Shown: positions 44,682 through 54,236, numbered from the stretch's first letter. The stretch is DNA of 64,000 nucleotides from Gammaproteobacteria bacterium HGW-Gammaproteobacteria-11 (GCA_002840055.1 PGZJ01000008.1:1-64000), one strand, 5' to 3'. A program made the numbers and translations. Notes: generated by a model not told the origin, from the letters alone.

Positions 44682-45599
44682 CTAGACCCGCGCCAGACAG
44701 CGAATCGCCGTGGCAGCGGCGGCGGTGCGGTTTTCCACCCCGAGCTTGCGGAACACCTGTTCCAGATGCTTATTCACCGTGCGCGGACTCATGTCGAGGA
44801 TCTGGCCGATTTCACGGTTGGTCTTGCCATTGGCGATCCACAGCAGGACATCGGCTTCCCGCCCGGTCACGGCAAAGGTCTCGCGCAGGCGTTCGGTAGC
44901 GTCACTGGTACTGCTCACCTCAACCAGTCGCAGCAGAAACTCCTGGGCTGAAATGGCGGCGAGAAACTCGACGCCGGGACTTTCACCCAATCCCTCCGGG
45001 GTCATGTGATGACCGGCCTGTGGCCCGTGGCTGAGCCAGTGCGCCAGTTGCTGCTCCAGCGCTTGCAGGTTGTCCGGCTGCTGCAGGCCACTCTGCGCCA
45101 GGCGCTGCTGGGCGTGCGGTGTGGCCCAGAGCAGATGGCCCTGGGCGTCAACGGCAAACAGGTACTGGCCGGTCTGGTCCAGGGCCAGACGGGCGCTCTG
45201 TGCCATGCGCGCATTGGCCAGATGCACCTGCATGCGGGCGATCAGTTCGTCAGCCTTGATCGGTTTGGTGACGTAGTCCACGCCGCCCGAGTTCAGACCC
45301 ATGACCACGTGCTCGGTATCGCTCAGGCCGGTCATGAAGATGATCGGCACATCGGTCAGAGCCGGATTGCGCTTGAGGCGCCGGCAGGTTTCAAAGCCAT
45401 CCATGTTCGGCATCAGCGCGTCGAGCAGAATGATATCCGGGACTATGTTGCGGGTGATGTTCAGGGCCTGTGCGCCTTCGAGGGCGACCAGTACCGTCAT
45501 ACCGGCTGTTTCCAGAACATCATTGAGCATGCGGATGCTGTCGAGGGAGTCATCGACCACCAGCACGGTATCTCTCCGGGTCTCAGGGGCATTCATCAT
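44682..45599 (-). CDS. Response regulator, REC-PAS-LuxR
   Basis: 305 residues. An N-terminal receiver domain (VLVVDDSLDS, phospho-acceptor in IILLDALMPNMDG, MTG, TKPI), a PAS-like middle (QYLFAVDAQGHLLWAT) and a C-terminal LuxR/NarL helix-turn-helix (TGREADVLLWIANGKTNREIG, MSPRTVNKHLEQVFRKLGVENR). It overlaps the kinase gene by 17 bp, so the two are translationally coupled. Likely the activator of the divergent amide-import and amidase genes; the twin 39-bp elements at 49165 and 56336 are candidate binding sites. Target assignment is inference. Confidence 0.9.
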   Translation of the reverse strand: MMNAPETRRDTVLVVDDSLDSIRMLNDVLETAGMTVLVALEGAQALNITRNIVPDIILLDALMPNMDGFETCRRLKRNPALTDVPIIFMTGLSDTEHVVMGLNSGGVDYVTKPIKADELIARMQVHLANARMAQSARLALDQTGQYLFAVDAQGHLLWATPHAQQRLAQSGLQQPDNLQALEQQLAHWLSHGPQAGHHMTPEGLGESPGVEFLAAISAQEFLLRLVEVSSTSDATERLRETFAVTGREADVLLWIANGKTNREIGQILDMSPRTVNKHLEQVFRKLGVENRTAAAATAIRCLARV

Positions 45600-48500
45600 C
45601 AGTTACCTTGAGTTGCTGTTTGACTGCCTCGAACTGGAAGTCTTCGGTCAGACGGATCAGCTCGGTATAGAAAGTCAGATAGGGGCTGTCTGCCTGCTTC
45701 AGGCTGTAGAGTTGTTCAAGCAGTCCCTTGCGGTGGCCGATACTCGCCAATTCGTGCAGGTTGGTGAGAATCGCCGGGTCCGGACGGCCATCCTGCAGCA
45801 AGGCCTCCGGATTGTGCTCGGCGCGCAGGGGCGCGGCCTGGTGCTGCCAGTCGAGGTTCAGCAGATCGCCAATCTGCTCCAGCAGGCTGGCCAGTTGCAC
45901 CGGTTTGGTCAGATAAGCCTGATGCTGCACCGGCTGCCCGGGCAGATCAGGGTCATGGCCGTCACCGGCATTGGCCGAAACAATGATCACCGGCGTCTGG
46001 ATATCCGCCTGGCGAATCTGCTGCAACAGGTGCCAGCCGCTCAGTCCGGGCATGGACAGATCCAGCAGGATCAGGTCGACCGGCCGCTCGGACAGGCGCT
46101 CGATGGCCAGTGTCGGATTATCCAGTTCCACCAGCTCGAAGCCCAATGGCGTCAGCAGGCTGCGCATCAACTGCCGTTGGGTCACGTCGTCATCAATTAT
46201 CATCACCCGCCGGGTCGGTCCGCTGTAGCCCTCGAGGTGATGCTGGATGTCGACACTGTGATTGATACCCGCCGGGCGCTGCACGCTCGACAGCAGCAGG
46301 GCAACACGGAAGATGCTGCCCTTGCCGGGGGTGCTCTGAATACTGATATCGCCGCCCATGATGTCGCACAGCAACTTGCTGATGGTCAGCCCCAGGCCGG
46401 TGCCGGTGGCGGTCGAGCCGGGATTGCGAACCCGCTCGAAGGGCATGAAGATGCGTTCCAGATCAGCCTCGGCAATGCCTTCTCCACTGTCTTCTATCTT
46501 GAACTCGGCGACGCCGCTGCGGTAGCGCACGGTCAGCGTCACGCTGCCCTGACGGGTGTACTTGATGGCGTTGGACAGCAGGTTGATCAGAATTTGCCGC
46601 AGGCGCTTTTCATCGGCCTTGACCCGTTCCGGCAGCGGCTGCGGACAGATGAAACGGAAACTCAGGCCCTTTTCCTCGGCCTGCAGGCGGAACATGTTGA
46701 CCAGTTGATCAAGCAGCAGATCAATGCGTACTTCTTCCTGATGCAGGTCGAGGCGTCCGGCCTCGATCTTGGAGATATCCAGCAAGCCCTCGATCAGGTC
46801 AGCCAGGTATTCACTGCTGCGACGGATCACCGTCAGCGCGCTCTGCCGTTCAGCCGGCATGTTAGGGTCCTGTTGCAGTAACTGGGCATAGCCCATCACC
46901 GCATTCAGCGGTGAACGCAGCTCATGGCTGATACCGGTCAGATACCGACTCTTGGCCAGGTTGGCGGCCTCGGCCTGTTCCTTGGCCAGTTGCAGGGCGC
47001 GATCGGTCTGTTCGTGGGCTTCGATTTCTTCCATCAACAGACGGTTCTGGCGGTTCGATTCTTCCTGCGCCACGCGGCGGCTTTCGTGTGCCAGCACAAA
47101 CAGCCAACTGATCACCCCTGTGACGATCAGCAGAATAAAGAACACCTTGAGCAGGGTGGCGCCCAACATCTCGCGCATGACCAGATCCGTATCCGGACTC
47201 TGCAGAAAGACCAGCGTCAGCAGCAGCGCGGTCAGCCCGTTGATCATGATCAGCAGGGCCAGAAAGTGCCCGACCCGTGAGCCGCTGTGGGGCCGCCAGC
47301 GCTCCGGCACAAAACGGCTGAACAGCTGGCCGATCTGCTCCGAATAGCCGGCGCCGGGCTTGCATAAATTGCCGCAGCGGGCATCCAGTGAGCAGCACAG
47401 CGAGCAGATGTGCCCGCCGTAAGCCGGGCAACCGGTGATGTCCTCGACCTCGAAGCGATTCTCGCAGATGCAGCATTCCAGTTGTGCATCGCTGTCAGCG
47501 GCAATCAGGTTGACCGGCCGCGCCAGGTAGTAACGACCCTTGGTCAGCCAGGCAATGATCGGCGCGACCAGCAGGGCGGTAGCCAGCGCGATAAAGTGCG
47601 CCAGCGCCTGGGGAACGTCACCGAGTACGCCGGCAAAGCAGAGCATACCGACCAGCGTGGCAGCCAGCATGGCACCCACGCCGACCGGGTTGATGTCGTA
47701 CAAGTGCGCGCGCTTGAACTCGATATGCGGCGGCGACAGGCCCAGCGGCTTGTTGATCACCAGATCGGCCACCAGCGCCCCGGCCCAGGCAATGGCGATG
47801 ATGCCGTAGTAGCCGAGGGTTTCCTCCAGCGCGCGGTAAACCCCCAGCTCCATCACCAGCAGGGCGATGCTGACATTGAATACCAGCCAGACCACCCGGC
47901 CCGGATGGCTGTGGGTCAGCCGCGAAAAGAAGTTGGACCAGGCAATGGAGCCGGCATAGGCGTTGGTCACGTTGATCTTCAGCTGGCAGAGAATGACAAA
48001 GATGCCCGCCGCCGCCAGGGCCACCTGCGGCGAACTGGTCAGGTAACCAAAGGCAATCATGTACATGCGGGTCGGGTCGGCGGCTTCGTCCTCGGGCACG
48101 CCATGACTCAGGGCCAGTACCGCCAGAAAGGAACCGGCCAGCAGTTTCAGCGCGCCGATCAGAATCCAGCCAGGGCCGCCGGCCATGACCGCCGACCACC
48201 AGGCAAAGCGGCTCTGCTTGCGCTGGTCTGGCACAAAGCGCAGAAAGTCCACCTGTTCGCCAATCTGTGCGATCAGGGCAAACATCACCGCCGCCGCCCC
48301 GCCAAACATCAACAGGCTGAACTCGCCGCTGGCGCCCGGTTCGACCCCGGCAAAGCTGGTCCAGTTGTCTACCGAGCGGGCATCCATCCAGATGATGAAA
48401 CCAAAGGGCAGCAGCTGCAGCACCACCCAGAACGGCTGGGTCCAGAGCTGGAAGCGGCTGATCAGGGTGATGCCGTGGGTCACCAGCGGGATCACCACCA

Positions 48501-48972
48501 GCGCACAGATGACATAGCCGAAGGCCAATGGAATGCCGAACAGCAGCTCCAGCGCCATGGCCATGATCACCGCTTCGAGGGCAAAAAAGATAAAGGTGAA
48601 GGTGGCGTAGATCAGTGAGGTGATGGTCGAGCCGATGTAGCCAAAGCCGGCACCACGGGTCAGCAGGTCGCTGTCCACGCCATAGCGGGCGGCGTAGTAA
48701 CTGATCGGAATGGCGGTCAGCAGGATGACCAGGCTGACGGCGAGGATGGCGTACAGCGCATTGATAAAACCGTAATGCAGGGTAATGGCGCCGCCAATGG
48801 CCTCCAGCGCCAGAAACGAAATGGCGCCCAGGGCGGTACTGGCGACCCGCGCTGGCGACCAGCGTCGTGCCTTCTTCGCGGTAAAGCGCAGGGCGTAATC
48901 TTCCAGTGTTTCATTGGCGACCCACTGGTTGTAATTACGCCTGACCCGGAAGATCTGCTGCCTGGCGCTCAT
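45583..48972 (-). CDS. NCS1 permease fused to a hybrid sensor histidine kinase
   Basis: 1129 residues. About 40-490: a 12-helix NCS1-type (cytosine-purine/hydantoin) permease (RARG-like LTRGAGFGYIGS, NAYAGSIAWSNFFSR). About 500-537: a cysteine-rich segment with nine Cys (CCICENRF, GCP, CSLCC, CGNLC), possibly zinc-binding. About 567-627: two further helices, then coiled coil. About 676-900: histidine kinase with ISHELRSPLN (His683), N-box INLLSNAIKYT, DSGEGI and GTGLGLTI. About 921-1035: receiver domain (IIDDD, phospho-Asp971 in LLDLSMPG, KP). The start at 48972 has AGAGGA upstream; the in-frame extension to 49233 is rejected. It faces the amide importer operon and overlaps its response regulator, so it probably senses or imports the inducing nitrogen compound. 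Confidence 0.9.
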   Translation of the reverse strand: MSARQQIFRVRRNYNQWVANETLEDYALRFTAKKARRWSPARVASTALGAISFLALEAIGGAITLHYGFINALYAILAVSLVILLTAIPISYYAARYGVDSDLLTRGAGFGYIGSTITSLIYATFTFIFFALEAVIMAMALELLFGIPLAFGYVICALVVIPLVTHGITLISRFQLWTQPFWVVLQLLPFGFIIWMDARSVDNWTSFAGVEPGASGEFSLLMFGGAAAVMFALIAQIGEQVDFLRFVPDQRKQSRFAWWSAVMAGGPGWILIGALKLLAGSFLAVLALSHGVPEDEAADPTRMYMIAFGYLTSSPQVALAAAGIFVILCQLKINVTNAYAGSIAWSNFFSRLTHSHPGRVVWLVFNVSIALLVMELGVYRALEETLGYYGIIAIAWAGALVADLVINKPLGLSPPHIEFKRAHLYDINPVGVGAMLAATLVGMLCFAGVLGDVPQALAHFIALATALLVAPIIAWLTKGRYYLARPVNLIAADSDAQLECCICENRFEVEDITGCPAYGGHICSLCCSLDARCGNLCKPGAGYSEQIGQLFSRFVPERWRPHSGSRVGHFLALLIMINGLTALLLTLVFLQSPDTDLVMREMLGATLLKVFFILLIVTGVISWLFVLAHESRRVAQEESNRQNRLLMEEIEAHEQTDRALQLAKEQAEAANLAKSRYLTGISHELRSPLNAVMGYAQLLQQDPNMPAERQSALTVIRRSSEYLADLIEGLLDISKIEAGRLDLHQEEVRIDLLLDQLVNMFRLQAEEKGLSFRFICPQPLPERVKADEKRLRQILINLLSNAIKYTRQGSVTLTVRYRSGVAEFKIEDSGEGIAEADLERIFMPFERVRNPGSTATGTGLGLTISKLLCDIMGGDISIQSTPGKGSIFRVALLLSSVQRPAGINHSVDIQHHLEGYSGPTRRVMIIDDDVTQRQLMRSLLTPLGFELVELDNPTLAIERLSERPVDLILLDLSMPGLSGWHLLQQIRQADIQTPVIIVSANAGDGHDPDLPGQPVQHQAYLTKPVQLASLLEQIGDLLNLDWQHQAAPLRAEHNPEALLQDGRPDPAILTNLHELASIGHRKGLLEQLYSLKQADSPYLTFYTELIRLTEDFQFEAVKQQLKVTDDECP

Positions 48973-49300
48973 CGATGTCCTCTTGACTGCCTGTTCACAA
49001 GGCGACGGGTTGGATTCGCGCACCCCGATGGTGCGGTTGCCGCTCAGGCAGGCCTCTGCTGTGCCTGTCAGGCCCGGCTGTACAGAACCCTTCAATTGCC
49101 ATGCCAGCTTGTATGTAAATAACGCGAACGCCCGTTCTACTCCCCCTTGCAGTGGCTGCCAATGCGTCAAATGACGTAGTCGGCTGGGGTATTTGTCGAA
49201 TGGGCAAGGTGTCCGGGCCTCAGCAGAATGCAAAGCGTGGGCAAGGCGCTGCAGGGCTGTGGCGCATCGATACCGGGTTCAACCGACACGAGGAACTACC
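48973..49300. promoter_or_regulatory. Divergent control region of the kinase and amide-import genes
   Basis: 328 bp between two divergent starts without a gene of its own. It holds the composite element at 49165-49203 and GAGGAA before the ATG at 49301. No clear sigma-70 promoter was identified, in keeping with activator dependence. Confidence 0.6.
49165..49203 (+). promoter_or_regulatory. Composite regulatory element, copy A
   Basis: CGTCAAATGACGTAG at the left end and CGAATGG at the right end, 32 bases apart start to start. The left end contains the inverted repeat CGTCA-AA-TGACG. The same layout recurs at 56336-56374, upstream of fmdA, with 30 of 39 positions identical. Candidate site for the LuxR-type response regulator. 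Confidence 0.75.
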
Positions 49301-50575
49301 ATGGATCACTCGAACGACGACAAGGGCTTCAAACTCAACCGACGGGGCTTCCTGTCCAGCACCGTGGCGGCGCTTAGCGCAGCTGTTGTACTGAGTACCT
49401 TTCCAATGGCCGCTTCGGCCAATCCACCCACTGCCGAGGTCAATACCACTGGCCTGGCGGTAACCGACTCAACGGTCAAGGTTGGCATCCTGCACTCGGT
49501 GACCGGCACCATGGCCATCAGTGAGGAAGGGTCGGTTCAGGCGGAAATTCTCGCCATTGAACAGATCAACGCCATGGGCGGGGTATTGGGCCGCCAGATC
49601 GAATATATCCAGGAAGACGGCGCCAGTGACTGGCCGACCTTTGCCGACCGTTCCAACAAGCTGCTGCGCCAGGACAATGTGGCAGCGGTATTCGGTTGCT
49701 GGACCTCAGCCTCGCGCAAGGCCGTGCTGCCGATCTTCGAACGCAACAACGGCATGCTCTACTACCCGACTTTCTATGAAGGCCTTGAGCAGTCGCCCAA
49801 CGTCATTTACACCGGCCAGGAAGCGACTCAGCAGATTCTCGCTGGTCTGGACTGGGTGAAAGAAGAGAAAGAGGCAAAAACCTACTACCTGATCGGTTCG
49901 GATTACATCTGGCCGCGCACCTCGAACAAGATCGCCCGCATCCATATCGAGCAGCACCTGGGTGGCGAAGTGGTCGGTGAGGATTACTTCCCGCTGGGTC
50001 ACACCAGCTTCAACTCGACCATCAACCGTATCCGCCTGCGCAAGCCTGACGTGATCTTTGCCTCGGTGGTCGGCGGTTCCAACGTGGCCTTCTACCGGCA
50101 GATGAAAGCCGCCGGTCTGGATATGACCAGCGGCGACTTCACGCTGTTGACCATCTCCGTAACCGAAGACGAAATCCTCGGTATTGGCGGTGAGAACATC
50201 GAGGGCGCCTATGCCTCAATGAAGTACTTCCAGAGCCTCGAGAATCCGAACAACGAAGCCTTCGTTGCCGCCTTCCGTGAGCGCTGGGGTGCTGATGCCG
50301 TGATCGGTGACGTGACCCAAGCCGCCTACCTTGGCCCCTGGTTGTGGAAGGCAGCGGTTGAAGCGGCCGGTTCCTTTGATGTCGACCGGGTTCGTGAAGC
50401 CTCGGCGGATATCGAGCTGACCACCGCGCCAGAAGGCTACGTGCGCATCCATCCGAACCATCACCTCTGGTCCAAGACCCGTATCGGTCTGGCCCAGGCT
50501 GATGGCCAGTTCCAGGTGGTCTACGAGACCGAAGAGCTGATGGAGCCCAACCCCTTCCCTGCAGGTTACCAGTAA
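49301..50575 (+). CDS. urtA: Urea/short-chain amide ABC transporter binding protein, UrtA-like
   Basis: 424 residues. The N-terminus has a twin-arginine-like signal (LNRRGFLSSTVAALSAAVVL, cleavage near AASA), so Tat export is possible. The mature protein has VGILHSVTGTMAISE, GRQIEYIQEDGASDWPTFADR, AAVFGCWTSASRKAVLPIFE and YEGLEQSPNVIYTG, hallmarks of the UrtA/FmdD/AmiC-like type 1 binding fold. With AmiE and FmdA downstream, short-chain amides are a likelier ligand than urea; that is inference. The ATG at 49301 is chosen over 49193 because it has GAGGAA and opens the signal peptide. First gene of the operon, after the composite element. Confidence 0.9.
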   Translation: MDHSNDDKGFKLNRRGFLSSTVAALSAAVVLSTFPMAASANPPTAEVNTTGLAVTDSTVKVGILHSVTGTMAISEEGSVQAEILAIEQINAMGGVLGRQIEYIQEDGASDWPTFADRSNKLLRQDNVAAVFGCWTSASRKAVLPIFERNNGMLYYPTFYEGLEQSPNVIYTGQEATQQILAGLDWVKEEKEAKTYYLIGSDYIWPRTSNKIARIHIEQHLGGEVVGEDYFPLGHTSFNSTINRIRLRKPDVIFASVVGGSNVAFYRQMKAAGLDMTSGDFTLLTISVTEDEILGIGGENIEGAYASMKYFQSLENPNNEAFVAAFRERWGADAVIGDVTQAAYLGPWLWKAAVEAAGSFDVDRVREASADIELTTAPEGYVRIHPNHHLWSKTRIGLAQADGQFQVVYETEELMEPNPFPAGYQ

Positions 50576-50662
50576 CAGTCTGACCGGCCCGCTCTCCAGT
50601 CCGGGGAGCGGGCCTGGCACCAAGGTGCCGGAACGCCCTGTCTATCCGCTGGAGGAAGGACC

Positions 50663-51589
50663 ATGTTCTCAGAATTCTCTGCCGCCGAGCTGACCGCGAT
50701 CTTTGCCATGCAGGGGTTTGCCGGTCTGATTCTGTTTGCGGTATTCGTTTTGATGGCCCTCGGCCTCGCAATCATTTTTGGACAGATGGGCGTAATCAAC
50801 ATGGCGCACGGGGAGTTCATGATCCTCGGTGCCTACGTGACCTACATGACGTCCAATCTGTTTGCTACCCACCTGCCGGATTTCTTCGGCTCCTATTTCA
50901 TTTTCGCGATCATCTTTGCCTTCTGTGCCGCCGCCTTGCTCGGGGCACTGGTCGAGTGGAGCATGATCCGCTTTCTCTACCACCGTCCGCTGGACACCCT
51001 GCTGGCCACCTGGGGTCTGAGTCTGATCCTGCAACAGGCTTACCGTTCGATCTTCGGTGCCCGTGAAGTCGGCGTGGTGATTCCTGACTGGCTGATGGGT
51101 TCCTACAAGATTACCGACATGATCGAGGTGCCGATCAACGGCATGTTCGTCATGGCGCTGGCGCTGATCACCACCCTGACCGTGGCCATCCTGATGTACC
51201 GCTCGCGCTGGGGCAAACAGGTACGGGCCGTGGTGCAGAACCGTCCGATGGCCGGCGCCGTGGGCATCAATACCGCCAAGGTCGACCGCATGACCTTTGC
51301 CTTGGGCTGCGGTATTGCCGGGATCGCCGGTAGCGCCTTCACCATGATCGGCTCCACCGGTCCCAGCTCAGGCCAGCTGTACATCGTCGATACCTTTCTG
51401 GTGGTGGTATTTGGTGGTGCAGGCAGTCTGGCGGGCACCGTGGCCTCGGCCTTCAGCATCTCGCAATCGCAATCGATCCTTGAGTTCTTCATGGGCGGGT
51501 CCATGGCCAAGGTACTGACGCTGCTGATTGTGGTGATGATCCTGATGTTCAGACCCCAGGGCCTGTTCACCCTGAAAGTGCGCCGCTAG
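50663..51589 (+). CDS. urtB: ABC transporter permease, UrtB-like
   Basis: 308 residues, highly hydrophobic with about 8-9 membrane segments. The N-terminal ALGLAIIFGQMGVINMAHGEF and the C-terminal half with AFTMIGSTGPSSG and FGGAGSLAGTV are typical of LivH/UrtB permeases of the branched-chain amino acid/urea/amide (HAAT) family. It pairs with the UrtC-like protein to form the channel. 87 bp after the binding protein, with GGAGGAAGG before the ATG. Confidence 0.92.
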   Translation: MFSEFSAAELTAIFAMQGFAGLILFAVFVLMALGLAIIFGQMGVINMAHGEFMILGAYVTYMTSNLFATHLPDFFGSYFIFAIIFAFCAAALLGALVEWSMIRFLYHRPLDTLLATWGLSLILQQAYRSIFGAREVGVVIPDWLMGSYKITDMIEVPINGMFVMALALITTLTVAILMYRSRWGKQVRAVVQNRPMAGAVGINTAKVDRMTFALGCGIAGIAGSAFTMIGSTGPSSGQLYIVDTFLVVVFGGAGSLAGTVASAFSISQSQSILEFFMGGSMAKVLTLLIVVMILMFRPQGLFTLKVRR

Positions 51590-51601
51590 GAGGAATTGGT
51601 C

Positions 51602-52759
51602 ATGCCCTTTACTAACTTCAAGGAATACATGCCGCGCCAGGATCTGCTCGCCTTTGCGGTGCTGGCCCTGCTGCTGCTGGTAGTACTGCCGCTGAGTCTG
51701 GACGTGATGCGTCTGAATCAGGTCGGCAAATACCTGAGCTTCGCCTTTGTGGCTGTGGGTCTGGTGCTGTGCTGGGGTTACGGCGGCATTCTCAGCCTGG
51801 GGCAGGGGGTGTTCTACGGTCTGGGTGGCTATGCCCTGGCCATGTTTCTGAAGCTGGAGGCCTCCAGCCCGGAGAACACCAGCATTCAGACCACCCCAGG
51901 TATCCCGGACTTCATGGACTGGAACCAGATCACCGCCTTGCCATGGTTCTGGGAACCCTTCTACAGCCTGACCTTTACCGTGTTTGCCGTGATTCTGGTG
52001 CCGTCGATCGTTGCCTACTTTATTGGCGTGGCGATGTTCAAGCGGCGGGTCGGTGGTGTGTACTTCGCCATCATTACCCAGTCGATTGCCGCCATCCTGA
52101 CCATCCTGATCATTGGTCAGCAGGGTCTGACCGGCGGGGTCAACGGCATCACCGATCTGCGCACGCTCAAGGGCTGGGACATTCACACCGATTCGGCCAG
52201 CTACCTGCTGTACTTCGTCTGTGTGTTGCTGCTGTTCGTCTGCCTGTTCCTGGCCCAGTACATCCGCCGCTGCAAGACCGGCCGGATTCTGGTGGCCATG
52301 CGCGGTCAGGAGGACCGGGTGCGCTTCTCGGGGTACGACATCGCCAACTTCAAGATCTTCGTGTTCGTCGTGGGCGCGGCCTTCGCCGGGATCGGCGGTG
52401 CCATGTTCACCCTGCAGGAAGGCTTCATGTCGCCGAGCTTTGTCGGTGTGGTGCCGTCGATTGAAATGGTGATCTTCTGCGCCGTTGGTGGCCGCCTGTC
52501 GATTGTCGGCGCGGTGTACGGCGTGCTGCTGGTCAACGTAGCCAAGACCCTGTTTGGTGAAACCTTCCCGGAACTCTGGCTGTTTGCCATGGGCTTGATC
52601 TTTATCGGTGTGGTACTCGGCCTGCCCAATGGCATTGCCGGTCTCTACAACAACTGGGTGGGTCCGCACGTCGAGCGCCTGATGGACAAGGTATTCGGCA
52701 AACAGGAAGAAGCCAAAACAGAGGACTTCGATAACAGCAGCCAGGGAGCCACATCATGA
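51602..52759 (+). CDS. urtC: ABC transporter permease, UrtC-like
   Basis: 385 residues from the ATG at 51602, which has GGAGGA seven bases upstream (a TTG six bases earlier is less likely). Membrane segments throughout, with GYGGILSLGQGVFYGLGGYALAM-like sequence (written as GYGGILSLGQGVFYG), RILVAMRGQEDRVRFSGYD and FVVGAAFAGIGGAMFTLQEG typical of LivM/UrtC. The stop overlaps the next ATG (ATGA). Forms the translocation pore with the UrtB-like protein. Confidence 0.92.
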   Translation: MPFTNFKEYMPRQDLLAFAVLALLLLVVLPLSLDVMRLNQVGKYLSFAFVAVGLVLCWGYGGILSLGQGVFYGLGGYALAMFLKLEASSPENTSIQTTPGIPDFMDWNQITALPWFWEPFYSLTFTVFAVILVPSIVAYFIGVAMFKRRVGGVYFAIITQSIAAILTILIIGQQGLTGGVNGITDLRTLKGWDIHTDSASYLLYFVCVLLLFVCLFLAQYIRRCKTGRILVAMRGQEDRVRFSGYDIANFKIFVFVVGAAFAGIGGAMFTLQEGFMSPSFVGVVPSIEMVIFCAVGGRLSIVGAVYGVLLVNVAKTLFGETFPELWLFAMGLIFIGVVLGLPNGIAGLYNNWVGPHVERLMDKVFGKQEEAKTEDFDNSSQGATS

Positions 52760-53508
52760 GCACTGGATCCAATACCGACTTTATCCTCGCCGTGGAAGGT
52801 CTGACGGTGTCCTTTGATGGCTTCAAGGCAGTCGATGACCTGAGCTTCTATGTCGACAAGAACGAAATCCGCGTGATTATCGGCCCCAACGGCGCCGGCA
52901 AGACCACGGTGCTGGATCTGATCTGTGGCCGGACCAAATCCACCGACGGCTCGATCCGCTTCCGTAACCGCGAGCTGACCAGACTCAAGGAGCACCAGAT
53001 CGTCAAGGCCGGGGTCGGGCGCAAGTTCCAGAACCCCTCGATCTACACCGATCTGACGGTGTTCGAGAACCTGGAAATTTCCTACCCCAGCGGCCGTGGC
53101 GTATTCGGCAGCCTGGCCTTCAAACGCAGTCCCGAGGTGGTGGCCCGGATCAAGGAAGTGGCCGGGAGGATTTTCCTTGGTGACATGCTCGAGACCCAGG
53201 CCGACCTGCTCAGTCACGGCCAGAAGCAGTGGCTGGAGATCGGCATGTTGCTGATCCAGAAACCGGACCTGCTGATGCTGGATGAGCCGGTGGCCGGCAT
53301 GTCGGTCACCGAACGCCAGCAGACCGCCATTCTGCTACGCGAGATCGCCAAGGAGCACACCATGATCGTGATCGAACACGACATGCAGTTTGTTGCCGAG
53401 ATCGCGCACAAGGTGACGGTACTGCACCAGGGCAAGATCCTCGCCGAGGGCTCGCCGGAAAAAGTCAAAGCCGACCCCAAGGTCATCGAAGTCTACCTGG
53501 GACATTGA
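52756..53508 (+). CDS. urtD: ABC transporter ATP-binding protein, UrtD-like
   Basis: 250 residues. Walker A GPNGAGKTTVLDLI, a signature that reads LSHGQKQWLEIGMLL rather than LSGGQ, as usual for UrtD, Walker B LLMLDEPVAGMS and the switch His in IVIEHDMQFV. Energises import of the nitrogen compound. Start overlaps the permease stop by 4 nt. Confidence 0.93.
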   Translation: MSTGSNTDFILAVEGLTVSFDGFKAVDDLSFYVDKNEIRVIIGPNGAGKTTVLDLICGRTKSTDGSIRFRNRELTRLKEHQIVKAGVGRKFQNPSIYTDLTVFENLEISYPSGRGVFGSLAFKRSPEVVARIKEVAGRIFLGDMLETQADLLSHGQKQWLEIGMLLIQKPDLLMLDEPVAGMSVTERQQTAILLREIAKEHTMIVIEHDMQFVAEIAHKVTVLHQGKILAEGSPEKVKADPKVIEVYLGH

Positions 53509-53520
53509 GAGGACATACCT

Positions 53521-54210
53521 ATGTTGGACGTAACGGACTATTCAGTGGCCTACGGGCAGAGCGAAATTCTGCGCAAGATGAATTTCAGCGTCGGCAAGAA
53601 CGAGATTGTCGCGATTATGGGCCGTAACGGCATGGGCAAGACCACGCTGATGAAGTCGCTGATGGGGGTGATTCCCAGCAAATCCGGCAGCGTCAGTCTG
53701 GATGGCCAGCAGGTGGCTGGCATGAAAAGCCATGAGCGGGTCAAGGCCGGTATGGGCTACGTGCCCCAGGGACGGATGATCTTCTCGACCATGACGGTCC
53801 GCGAGAATATCGAGACCGGCCTGACCGTCACCGGCCAACGCAGCGTACCGCCGGATCTGTATGACCTGTTCCCGGTGCTGCTGGAAATGCGCTCACGGCG
53901 CGGCGGCAACCTGTCCGGTGGTCAGCAGCAACAGCTGGCCATCGCCCGGGCGCTGGCCAGCAATCCGAAGATGCTGCTGCTGGATGAGCCGACCGAGGGT
54001 ATCCAGCCATCGATCATCAGCGACATGGCCCGCACCCTGAAGATGATCCGCGACCAGCGCGGACTGTCGATCATCGTATCTGAACAGGTACTCAAATTTG
54101 CCCTGGACATTGCCGATCGCATTCTGGTGATCGAAAAGGGCGAAATCGTGCATGAGGAACTGCGCGCCACCGTCGACGAGGCCAAGGTGGCCTCCTACCT
54201 CGCGGTCTGA
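53521..54210 (+). CDS. urtE: ABC transporter ATP-binding protein, UrtE-like
   Basis: 229 residues. Walker [17 protein letters not shown], signature [16 protein letters not shown], Walker [15 protein letters not shown] and a Q-loop MGYVPQGR. The SEQ/H-switch region reads [11 protein letters not shown], without the usual His, as in other UrtE/LivF proteins. It completes a UrtABCDE-type importer, 12 bp after the UrtD-like gene and 26 bp before amiE. Confidence 0.93.
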   Translation: MLDVTDYSVAYGQSEILRKMNFSVGKNEIVAIMGRNGMGKTTLMKSLMGVIPSKSGSVSLDGQQVAGMKSHERVKAGMGYVPQGRMIFSTMTVRENIETGLTVTGQRSVPPDLYDLFPVLLEMRSRRGGNLSGGQQQQLAIARALASNPKMLLLDEPTEGIQPSIISDMARTLKMIRDQRGLSIIVSEQVLKFALDIADRILVIEKGEIVHEELRATVDEAKVASYLAV

Positions 54211-54236
54211 CAACTCATCAACACGAGGACATCAAC

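Noticed and set aside
45301-46881. 526-codon plus-strand open frame opposite the response regulator and kinase
   Set aside because: It is antisense to two genes with clear catalytic motifs and only reflects their GC-rich third positions; no family motifs of its own.
48973-49233. 87-residue N-terminal extension of the permease-kinase
   Set aside because: The extension covers the divergent control region with the composite element; the ATG at 48972 has a good ribosome-binding site and fits the permease start.
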